A DNA stretch of 36,565 nt from NCBI GenBank assembly GCA_964537555.1, contig CAZIAD010000035.1:1-36565 (forward strand), given 5' to 3'. The position numbers and the translations under genes are program-made. The notes under the pieces were generated by a model, which saw only the letters and a program-made list of their open reading frames with translations, had not been told where the DNA came from and did no database searches. This document shows positions 24,451-30,997 of this stretch, one piece after another. Each line of letters begins with the position of its first letter. The stretch's first letter is position 1. Source of the DNA: CAYRWR01 sp964537555. GTDB taxonomy: Bacteria; Spirochaetota; Brevinematia; Brevinematales; CAYRWR01.

Positions 24451-24464
24451 TGTAAGCGCTTAAA
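24451..24464. promoter_or_regulatory. LacI-family/cre-like palindrome
   Basis: TGTAAGCGCTTAAA, with the perfect core TAAGCGCTTA, matches the general form of LacI/CcpA-type operators (TGTAANCGNTTACA). It lies four bases after the trkH stop and about 92 bp before the predicted start of the CBM21 lipoprotein transcript. Its target and binding protein are inferred only. Confidence 0.4.
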
Positions 24465-24510
24465 ACCATTTCTTCATCAATTACATGAAATTAGACTGGG
24501 GACTTGTTAG

Positions 24511-24524
24511 ATATTTGCAAATAT
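24511..24524. promoter_or_regulatory. Perfect palindrome over the -35 of the CBM21 lipoprotein gene
   Basis: ATATTTGCAAATAT is a perfect 14-bp palindrome that covers the -35 hexamer. It shares the 9-mer TTGCAAATA with a second site at 24542-24556; their centres are 31 bp apart. Confidence 0.5.
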
Positions 24525-24543
24525 TTAGGGCCTGTGATAAAAT
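24515..24543 (+). promoter_or_regulatory. Promoter of the CBM21 lipoprotein gene
   Basis: -35 TTGCAA at 24515-24520, 17 bp spacer, -10 TAAAAT at 24538-24543. The start is expected near 24550, about 27 bases before the ATG at 24577 (ribosome binding site AGGAG seven to eight bases upstream). Confidence 0.65.
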
Positions 24544-24556
24544 TATTGCAAATAAT
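24542..24556. promoter_or_regulatory. Second TTGCAAATA palindrome, over the transcription start
   Basis: ATTATTGCAAATAAT is a near-palindrome immediately after the -10 element. With the site at 24511-24524 it brackets the promoter, the layout expected of a repressor that blocks both the -35 and +1 regions. Confidence 0.45.
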
Positions 24557-24576
24557 AACAGTACAGGAGTACCTCA

Positions 24577-25455
24577 ATGAGAATCATGAAAATATTTTTA
24601 AGCCTGGCCGTACTGGGCGCCCTCTCTTCCTGCGGCAGTATCGCAGAATCAGGTGAACTGAATGATAGCCGGTCATTAAACACCTCAGCCTATACTTCCG
24701 GATTACCAGCTATACAGCTCATCAATGCAAAAACTATGATTGGGAACGGCGGTGGCTTAAGCGGATCCTATAAGGCCTATTTTGCCGGTGATATCGAAGT
24801 GGAGAATATTGCTTACAGCAAATCTGTAAAAGTAGTATACAGTGTAGACGGCGGAGCCTGGCAGGAAGCTGATGCCAGTTATGTTAAATCCCTGGGAAAT
24901 AACCGGGAACACTGGAAGTTTTCTATAATAGCAAAATCAATGTCTCAGGGTGGAGATCCCAGAGGAGGATATTCCGGGCCTAAAGTGTCTATTCAGTTTG
25001 CCCTCAAGTATACCGTAAACGGACAGGTGTACTGGGATAATAATGGCGGAGCCGGAATAGATTACCGTATTGGGACTATGGAAGGCAGTGGCACCCTCTC
25101 TTACGGTCCTGCTGCATTTGGAAAGCAGAACATAGTGCTTACCTATGCTACCTATTCTGATTATCCTAATACATATTTCAGAGGAACTGTAGCACTGAAA
25201 AAAGTCAATGGCACTATAGGTACAGCCAGTATAGTATATACTACAGATGGATGGGCTACCGTTAAGACTATGAGCCCTTCTTATCAGAGAGCCAGCTATG
25301 CCGGACAGGATGTCTATTACTTTGCTGATTACAGCTCTTATGGAGATGTAAAAATCGATTTTGCGCTTTCATATGACTTAAACGGAGTGAGCAGCTGGGA
25401 TAACAATGTTAACTCAGATTATCACATCAAGGCCGGAGTGACAGCACCTTACTAA
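24577..25455 (+). CDS. Lipoprotein with two CBM21-type (starch/glycogen-binding) domains
   Basis: A 292-residue protein with a lipoprotein signal (lipobox LSSC, Cys19). Two similar domains follow. Domain 1 (about 66-165) reads VENIAYSKSVKVVYSVDGGAW and ends FALKYTVNGQVYWDNNGG. Domain 2 (about 183-285) has IVYTTDGWATVKTMSPSY and ends FALSYDLNGVSSWDNN. The N-terminal V-x-N-x-A-[YF]-x-K-x-V and the C-terminal F-A-x-x-Y-x-[VL]-N-G-x-x-x-WDNN are marks of CBM21/CBM53-type carbohydrate-binding modules, which bind starch or glycogen. No catalytic domain is present, so it may be a surface glucan-binding protein. It is a single-gene unit with its own promoter, operator-like palindromes and terminator. 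Confidence 0.75.
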   Translation: MRIMKIFLSLAVLGALSSCGSIAESGELNDSRSLNTSAYTSGLPAIQLINAKTMIGNGGGLSGSYKAYFAGDIEVENIAYSKSVKVVYSVDGGAWQEADASYVKSLGNNREHWKFSIIAKSMSQGGDPRGGYSGPKVSIQFALKYTVNGQVYWDNNGGAGIDYRIGTMEGSGTLSYGPAAFGKQNIVLTYATYSDYPNTYFRGTVALKKVNGTIGTASIVYTTDGWATVKTMSPSYQRASYAGQDVYYFADYSSYGDVKIDFALSYDLNGVSSWDNNVNSDYHIKAGVTAPY

Positions 25456-25471
25456 TAAGACAATGATATAG

Positions 25472-25502
25472 AAAAAGCTCCCGTTTATCGGGAGCTTTTT
25501 TC
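25472..25502. terminator. Bidirectional terminator between the CBM21 lipoprotein gene and argJ
   Basis: AAAAAGCTCCCG-TTTAT-CGGGAGCTTTTTT: a long perfect stem with A/T runs on both sides, between two convergent genes. Confidence 0.92.
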
Positions 25503-25521
25503 ATATCTGTTACTTTATGGT

Positions 25522-26760
25522 TTAGCTGATATAATGAGCGTTGATCTTTACATAGTCATAGGACAGGTCACAGGTCCACATATAATACTCTTTATTGCCT
25601 GCACCCAGATCCAGGGTGATATCCATTTCATTGGCTATCATTTCCGTTACAGCATTACTGAGTTCAACTGTATTCACTTTCTGATTTTCATAGAGTACAT
25701 GATCGTTAAAAGACAGTCTTATCTTTTCCAGATTAAACTTGACATGGGCGTAGCCCAGGGCTGCCATGATTCGTCCCCAGTTAGGACTGTTTCCAAACAA
25801 GGCAGTCTTCACCAGATAGGAGTCTGAGATAGCCCGGCAGGCTTTCTGGGCATCTGCCACTGTCTTAGCTCCCTTTACAGTGAGAAAGACCAGCTTATTG
25901 GCTCCTTCACCATCTCTGACCAGCATCTTACTCATTTCCTGAGAGGCCAGGGTAAGCATCTCTTTAAATGCTTCAAAATCCTCATCTTTTGCTTTGATCT
26001 CTTTATTGCCAGCCAGTCCATTGGACAACAGAAAAACAGAGTCATTGGTAGAGGTGTCATTATCTACATTGATGCGGTTGTAAGCATATTCGTTGGCGTC
26101 TTCCAGGGCCTCTTCCAGCATCTCCTGGGATATCTTTACATCAGTGGAGATAAAGACCAGCATAGTGGCATGCAGTACTTTCAGATCCGGTTTGATCATA
26201 CCAGAGCCTTTGGCTGTGATACCCAGCGATACGGTCTTTCCGCCGATAGTCCGGGAATAGGCTATAGATTTTACCCGGGTATCTGTAGTCATGATACTGG
26301 TGGCAAAATTTCTGTTGTCATTTTCATAAGGTATGGCGTTACATAATTTCTCGATCCCGTAACGGACTCGCTGCATATTGAGGGCCTGCCCGATGGCACC
26401 GGTAGAGGCGACCAGGGCCTGTCCCTTTCTGAGGCCCAGTCTTTCTTCTGTGAGATCAGCCATCTCCTGGGCATCCAGGTCTCCCTGTGTCCCTACCAGA
26501 CAGTTGGCGCATCCACTATTCACAATGATAGCGGAGATATTATTCTTTGCGCGGGTCATATTTAACAGGACCGGATGGGCTTTTATATCATTCTGTGTGT
26601 AGGCTGCAGCTGTCACACAGGGCTTTTCACTATACAGTAATCCAATATCCTTGTAGCCTCCTTCTTTGAGACCACAGGATACTCCAGCTACCCTAAAACC
26701 CTGGACAGCAGACACTCCGCCATCCAGCCTTTTCAGGCCTAATTCTTCAGCGCTCTTCAC
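25522..26760 (-). CDS. argJ: Bifunctional ornithine acetyltransferase / N-acetylglutamate synthase
   Basis: A 412-residue protein of normal ArgJ length. The self-cleavage region reads AKGSGMIKPD followed by LHATMLVF, with Thr199 as the candidate N-terminal nucleophile of the beta chain; upstream are NSGCANCLVG and ASTGAIGQ, and the C-terminal part has NSPNWGRIMAALGYA. ArgJ moves the acetyl group from N-acetylornithine to glutamate in arginine synthesis, and some forms also use acetyl-CoA. In many ArgJ proteins the cleavage site is KGSGMI followed shortly by ATML; here the spacing (KPDLKVLH) is close to normal. It overlaps argC by four bases and is last in the recA-argC-argJ run, before a bidirectional terminator. 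Confidence 0.93.
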   Translation of the reverse strand: MKSAEELGLKRLDGGVSAVQGFRVAGVSCGLKEGGYKDIGLLYSEKPCVTAAAYTQNDIKAHPVLLNMTRAKNNISAIIVNSGCANCLVGTQGDLDAQEMADLTEERLGLRKGQALVASTGAIGQALNMQRVRYGIEKLCNAIPYENDNRNFATSIMTTDTRVKSIAYSRTIGGKTVSLGITAKGSGMIKPDLKVLHATMLVFISTDVKISQEMLEEALEDANEYAYNRINVDNDTSTNDSVFLLSNGLAGNKEIKAKDEDFEAFKEMLTLASQEMSKMLVRDGEGANKLVFLTVKGAKTVADAQKACRAISDSYLVKTALFGNSPNWGRIMAALGYAHVKFNLEKIRLSFNDHVLYENQKVNTVELSNAVTEMIANEMDITLDLGAGNKEYYMWTCDLSYDYVKINAHYIS

Positions 26761-27797
26761 TTATTGCCTCCATTGTACATAAATCCTGCAGTCTGATCCA
26801 GACCATACAGTATATTCATATTTTGCATGGCCTGCCCGGAAGCCCCTTTTACCAGGTTGTCCAGGACGGATACCAGCACCAGCCTGCCCGTCTCATGGTC
26901 GGGCTGTGCTCCTATCATCACATTATTGGTATGGTTGACCCATTTCACCCGGGGCAGCTGATCTTTCAGAATATGTACAAAAGGGTGGGGTTTATAAAAT
27001 GATTCCAGGGTGTCCAGCACTTCCTGCTGCTTATGCGACATGCCTTCCAGATAGATGGTAGTCAATATCCCCCGGTCCATAGGTATGATATGGGGGGTAA
27101 ACGTCACTTTTATGCCTGTACCCGCCGCGTAACTGAGCTCCTGGGCTATTTCCGGCCTGTGTCTGTGATTACCTACGCCATAAGCATAGAAGTTCTCATT
27201 GACCTCGACATAGAGGCTGTTTTCTGTGGCCTTCTTTCCGGCTCCGGAGTAGCCTGACTTGGCATCTATGATCAGGGAGTCCTGCGACACCATCCCCTGT
27301 CTGTACAGAGGAATCAGGGCTAAGAGGGCGGTAGAAGTATAGCAGCCCGGATTAGCAATCAATTTCGCCTGTTTGATATCATCCTCATAGATCTCACAGA
27401 GCCCATATACCGCCTGTTCGATCAGCTCTGGATGAGGGTGCTTAAATTTATAAGTATCCTCAAATACCTGAAGGTCTTTTATCCTGTATGCCGCAGAAAG
27501 GTCTATGACTTTTATGCCCTTTTTTAAGAAGCGCTCTGCGGCTATGGCTGCCGGCTCGTGGGGGAGACACAGAAATGCCAGATCTATGGAGTCATAGATA
27601 GCCTCTTCTTCCAGACTCTGGTACATAAGATGAGAGTACTGCATGAGGTCAGGATGTGACTCCACCAGAGACTGGCCCTGCTTAGACTCAGAGCTGACAA
27701 ATTTTACTTCGACATGGGGATGCTGCCCCAGCAGCTTTAAGAGCTCTACACCGGAATAGCCGGTAGCACCACATACCCCTACTTTTATCGTGGACAT
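26757..27797 (-). CDS. argC: N-acetyl-gamma-glutamyl-phosphate reductase
   Basis: A 346-residue protein with an N-terminal NADP-binding motif (VGVCGATGYSGVELLKLL, residues 6-23) and the catalytic cysteine in ANPGCYTST. GYSGAGKKA and the NHRHRPEI loop are also typical of the family. It reduces N-acetylglutamyl phosphate to the semialdehyde in arginine synthesis. It begins 13 bp after recA, and its stop overlaps the argJ start (ATGA). The other genes of the acetylated route (argB, argD) are not in this window. Confidence 0.94.
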   Translation of the reverse strand: MSTIKVGVCGATGYSGVELLKLLGQHPHVEVKFVSSESKQGQSLVESHPDLMQYSHLMYQSLEEEAIYDSIDLAFLCLPHEPAAIAAERFLKKGIKVIDLSAAYRIKDLQVFEDTYKFKHPHPELIEQAVYGLCEIYEDDIKQAKLIANPGCYTSTALLALIPLYRQGMVSQDSLIIDAKSGYSGAGKKATENSLYVEVNENFYAYGVGNHRHRPEIAQELSYAAGTGIKVTFTPHIIPMDRGILTTIYLEGMSHKQQEVLDTLESFYKPHPFVHILKDQLPRVKWVNHTNNVMIGAQPDHETGRLVLVSVLDNLVKGASGQAMQNMNILYGLDQTAGFMYNGGNK

Positions 27798-27810
27798 TTA
27801 TTTCTCCAGT

Positions 27811-28869
27811 TTAAGATTCCAGTTCAAATGGTGTCTTATCATCGCTTTCCAGTAATTCCGCGTTGGGGTCAGCCATTTTCTCTCTGACCAGTTTATCCAG
27901 CTTAGCCATCATCTCGGGATTACTGCTTACTTCACGCACCACATTTTCACGCCCCTGACCTATTCGGTCTTCGTTTAAGAAATACCAGGTGCCTTTACGG
28001 GTAATGATCTGGGCAGTCAGGGCTGCATCGACCAGACAGCCTTCTTTGGATATACCTTTGCCGAACAGTATATCAAAGGTAGCTATTTTATAAGGCGCCG
28101 CGACTTTATTTTTAACGATCTTTACCCTGACGGTATTACCATAAACATCTTCACCTTTCTTCAGTGATTCCTTTCTGCGGATCTCTATACGTACTGAAGA
28201 ATAGAATTTAAGGGCCATACCACCGGTGGTGGTCTCCGGGTTTCCGAACATCACCCCTATTTTCATACGGATCTGATTGATGAACACCAGGGCTGTCTGG
28301 GATTTACCAATGATAGCGGTAAGCTTGCGCAGAGCCTGGCTCATGAGCCGGGCCTGCAGTCCCATCTGGGCATCTCCCATGTTTCCGTCTATTTCGTTCT
28401 TAGGTACCAGGGCTGCCACAGAGTCCACAACGATCAGATCGACTGCGCCTGACCTGACCAGAGACTCTACGATCTCCAGGGCCTGCTCGCCGGTATCAGG
28501 CTGGGACACTACCAGTTCATCTATATTTACCCCGATGGCCCCTGCATATACCGGGTCCAGGGCATGTTCCGCGTCAATAAAAGCACAGGTCTTTCCCTGC
28601 TTCTGTGCTTCTGATATAATGGACAGGGTCAGGGTAGTCTTACCACTGGCTTCCGGCCCATAGATCTCTGTGACTCTGCCGTGAGGTATGCCCCCTATTC
28701 CCAGGGCCAGGTCCAGTGTCAATGCGCCGGTAGGGATGACTGGCACATCCAGATTCTTAGGCTTGTCACCTAATTTCATGATAGACCCTTTACCGTACTG
28801 TTTCTCGATCTGAGACATGGCGGCTGCCAGGGCTTTCTGTCTTTCCTCTTGAGCTGTTTCTTCTGGCAT
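27811..28869 (-). CDS. recA: RecA recombinase
   Basis: A 352-residue protein with the RecA signatures: Walker A GPEASGKTT (71-79), Walker B LIVVDSVAAL, the L1/L2 region around MGLQARLMSQALRKL and FINQIRMKIGVMFGNPETTT, and an acidic C-terminus. It forms filaments on single-stranded DNA, drives strand exchange and stimulates LexA-type self-cleavage. It has a strong ribosome binding site (GAGGGGAG) and its own promoter at 28903-28931, which contains an inverted repeat. Followed by argC after 13 bp, an unusual neighbour: arginine genes here may be read from the recA promoter. Confidence 0.98.
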   Translation of the reverse strand: MPEETAQEERQKALAAAMSQIEKQYGKGSIMKLGDKPKNLDVPVIPTGALTLDLALGIGGIPHGRVTEIYGPEASGKTTLTLSIISEAQKQGKTCAFIDAEHALDPVYAGAIGVNIDELVVSQPDTGEQALEIVESLVRSGAVDLIVVDSVAALVPKNEIDGNMGDAQMGLQARLMSQALRKLTAIIGKSQTALVFINQIRMKIGVMFGNPETTTGGMALKFYSSVRIEIRRKESLKKGEDVYGNTVRVKIVKNKVAAPYKIATFDILFGKGISKEGCLVDAALTAQIITRKGTWYFLNEDRIGQGRENVVREVSSNPEMMAKLDKLVREKMADPNAELLESDDKTPFELES

Positions 28870-28902
28870 TTTACTCCCCTCTCATATTTTGAATTATATA
28901 GT

Positions 28903-28931
28903 ATTATAGAGAGAACTTACCGATTTCTCAA
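28903..28931 (-). promoter_or_regulatory. recA: Promoter of recA-argC-argJ
   Basis: Minus strand: -35 TTGAGA (complement of 28926-28931), 17 bp spacer, -10 TATAAT (complement of 28903-28908). GAGAA-N9-TTCTC (28911-28929) lies across the spacer and -35 and could be a regulator site such as a LexA box, but it matches no operator I can name with certainty. Confidence 0.65.
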
Positions 28932-29596
28932 TAAAAAATCAAGCAGTTTGGAAACTAAGTGCAAATCTGCACTCTCTCCCTCTCTATGTGGTATAAGTAT
29001 AGGATACTGCTATGTCAGATTCTGTCATAGTTTGAAATAAATGGTTCCTTCACACTTTGTTAGAAATAAATTCGTATAGGACAGGCAGTTCGCTTTAGTC
29101 GTCGGAATGTTCAAAATTGGTCCTGTCTCGCCCAGTCCGAGCCCTTCCCACTCAGGCCGCACGACGCGGCCGGCTGAGCGCCAACTGTTGCTTTTACTTT
29201 TAAGGAGATTTTCCAGGTGTTTTACCACTCCGGGTTATCCTGAAGTACACCCCAAACTCTTCCCAGCTCAGGATGGGCTCCCGGAAAGCCTGGAAAAGCT
29301 CCCGCTTATACCCCCGAGGCAGGACGCCGAGTTTGGCGCGATCCCTTCTTCCAAGAGGGATTTTTCTTTGCCAAGCTTTATTTTGATCCTTCAAAAGAAA
29401 GCGGGAGGCCCCCTGGCTTACGCCAGGTAAGGATGTGGGGGCAGCCTAAGCACCGGTTTCTGCCACCAGGGAAACACCCAGTGTTCGCTGGGTAAAGTGA
29501 CCGTTACCCACTCGTTTTGTGAATGGACCAAATAAATTATGTTTTGACTTTTTCAGGCACTAAGGAAACCGCAGCCCCTGAATCACTTGCCTATTC
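28932..29596. other. Long gene-free region with several hairpins; possible ncRNA or repeat-element copy
   Basis: About 665 bp between the recA and hisD promoters without a convincing gene. The first part is AT-rich with two inverted repeats: AGTGCA-AATC-TGCACT (28958-28973) and CTATGTCAG-ATT-CTGTCATAG (29010-29030, one T-T mismatch). From about 29078 to 29520 the base composition turns GC-rich. That part has a 10-bp stem with a 3-base bulge (29151-29178), CGCC-GAGTTT-GGCG (29325-29338), a terminator-like hairpin (29341-29369), a nested double stem (29406-29447) and overlapping alternative stems (29476-29509). Open frames exist on both strands (plus 29107-29430; minus 29025-29228 and 29200-29394), but none has a ribosome binding site or recognisable domain. 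I cannot name an RNA family. Confidence 0.5.
29341..29369 (+). terminator. Terminator-like hairpin inside the recA-hisD gap
   Basis: ATCCCT-N9-AGGGAT followed by TTTTTCTTT on the plus strand. If real, it would end a plus-strand transcript starting somewhere in 28980-29300. No clear promoter for such a transcript was found. Confidence 0.45.
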
Positions 29597-29625
29597 TTGC
29601 ATTTCAAAGACTTTCGAATTAAACT
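29597..29625 (+). promoter_or_regulatory. hisD: Promoter of hisD
   Basis: -35 TTGCAT at 29597-29602, 17 bp spacer, -10 TAAACT at 29620-29625. The transcript would start near 29632, leaving a short leader before the AGGAGG at 29640-29645. This also shows that the open frame upstream of 29651 is not translated. Confidence 0.55.
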
Positions 29626-29650
29626 ATCCTTGTTCAACAGGAGGAAAACC

Positions 29651-30934
29651 ATGAAAATAGTAGACTATTCGGAGCTTAGCCGGTATCACCGCAACCTGTC
29701 TGAAGTCGAACCAAAATTTTTTGAATCCACTGAAAAAATAGTCCACGATGTCCATAAAAACGGCGATAAAGCAGTCATCAAGTACACAGCCAGATTTGAT
29801 GGTATAGACCCTGGCTCCTATAATCTGATCGTCACAGAACAGGAAATAGAGGTGGCCAACCATATCGTAGAGCAGAAATACCAGGATGTGTACCAGTACT
29901 TTCTGGATGCCTCTAAAAATATACGCTCCTTCCATGAACATCAATTGCAGCAGTCATGGGAGTTTGAAAAGAACGGGGCACTACTGGGCCAGAAAATAGC
30001 CCCCATTTCCAAAGTAGGGGTCTATGTGCCTGGCGGGTTGGCCCCCCTGCCCTCTTCTGTACTCATGAATCTCATCCCGGCCACTATTGCGGGCTGTGAG
30101 GATATCACCCTGGCTACCCCTCCTCAAAAGGACGGCAGCATCCATCCCCTGCTCCTTACCCTGGCTCATGACCTGGGAGCCAGCCGCATCCTGAAGGCAG
30201 GAGGAGCTCAGGCTATTGCAGCCATGGCCTATGGTACAGAGTCAGTTCCCCCTGTCTATAAGATCACCGGGCCCGGGAATATATACGTGGCCCTGGCTAA
30301 ACGGATGGTCATGGGAACGGTAGGGATAGACTCTTTTGCCGGCCCCTCAGAAGTAGCTATACTCTGTGATGATAGTGTCGATCCTGAGTGGATAGCTTAT
30401 GACCTGTGCGCCCAGGCCGAACACAGCCTGGGAACAGCCGTGTTTTTGATCACTACCAGCAGGGAATATCTGGATGAAGTGTTTAGCTCTCTGGAGACCA
30501 TACTGCCCACCCTGGAGCGGCGTAACATCATTGAAGACTGCCTGAGCAGGGATTCTTTTGCTACCGTAGTCAAAGATATGAAACAGGGCTTTGAGATCAT
30601 AAACCGCATCGCCCCGGAACATCTCCAGGTCATCTCCCAGCTAGACACAGCACAGGTCCTGGACAGCATAGAGCATGCCGGTGCTATCTTTATTGGCTCA
30701 CATACCCCGGTAGCCTGCGGAGATTATTATGCGGGGCCCAACCACGTCCTGCCCACCAATGGCACCGCCACCTTCTCCTCTCCTCTGGGAGTCTATGACT
30801 TTATGACCCGTACCAGCTACATGGAGCTGAGCCCGGCCTATATCGGCAAGTTCGGTGACAATATTGCCACCATGGCCCGATTTGAAGGCCTGGAGGCCCA
30901 TGCCCGCTCGGTGCAGGTACGAAAAGAAGATTAG
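29651..30934 (+). CDS. hisD: Histidinol dehydrogenase
   Basis: A 427-residue protein of normal HisD length when started at the ATG at 29651, which has AGGAGG upstream; the frame is open to 29597, but that part overlaps the promoter. Motifs: VGVYVPGGLAPLPSSVLMN, KITGPGNIYVALAK, FAGPSEV, the zinc/catalytic pair in CAQAEHSLG, RIAPEHLQV with the Glu-His catalytic dyad, and CGDYYAGPNHVLPT. HisD oxidises L-histidinol to histidine in two NAD-dependent steps. It stands alone here, with no other his gene in the window, and ends at a strong bidirectional terminator. Confidence 0.96.
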   Translation: MKIVDYSELSRYHRNLSEVEPKFFESTEKIVHDVHKNGDKAVIKYTARFDGIDPGSYNLIVTEQEIEVANHIVEQKYQDVYQYFLDASKNIRSFHEHQLQQSWEFEKNGALLGQKIAPISKVGVYVPGGLAPLPSSVLMNLIPATIAGCEDITLATPPQKDGSIHPLLLTLAHDLGASRILKAGGAQAIAAMAYGTESVPPVYKITGPGNIYVALAKRMVMGTVGIDSFAGPSEVAILCDDSVDPEWIAYDLCAQAEHSLGTAVFLITTSREYLDEVFSSLETILPTLERRNIIEDCLSRDSFATVVKDMKQGFEIINRIAPEHLQVISQLDTAQVLDSIEHAGAIFIGSHTPVACGDYYAGPNHVLPTNGTATFSSPLGVYDFMTRTSYMELSPAYIGKFGDNIATMARFEGLEAHARSVQVRKED

Positions 30935-30946
30935 TAATTCATACAA

Positions 30947-30985
30947 TAAAAAAGCCTCCCTGGATTTCAGGGAGGCTTTTTATTT
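30947..30985. terminator. Bidirectional terminator between hisD and the TMEM43-like gene
   Basis: AAAAAGCCTCCCTG-GATTT-CAGGGAGGCTTTTTATTTT: a perfect stem with A/T runs on both sides, between two convergent genes. Confidence 0.92.
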
Positions 30986-30997
30986 TACAGTTATAAT

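Noticed and set aside
29107..29430. Open frame of 107 codons on the plus strand (and two on the minus strand) in the recA-hisD gap
   Set aside because: No ribosome binding site, low-complexity leucine/arginine/proline composition, no domain, and open frames on both strands of the same GC-rich DNA; frames here look accidental or repeat-derived.
29440..29480. Minus strand reads GGCAGAAACCGGTGCTTAGG, loosely like the RNase P RNA ACAGAA...GGCTTA region
   Set aside because: The other universal RNase P segments (GGAAAGTCC at the 5' side, AGGGTGAAA) are absent at proper distances on either strand.
29151..29510. Possible integron attC site or insertion-sequence remnant in the recA-hisD gap
   Set aside because: No GTTRRRY/RYYYAAC core pair, no terminal inverted repeats, no target duplication and no transposase or integrase fragment was found.
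29597..29650. 18-codon N-terminal extension of hisD
   Set aside because: It overlaps the hisD promoter, and AGGAGG stands before the ATG at 29651, which gives the normal HisD length.
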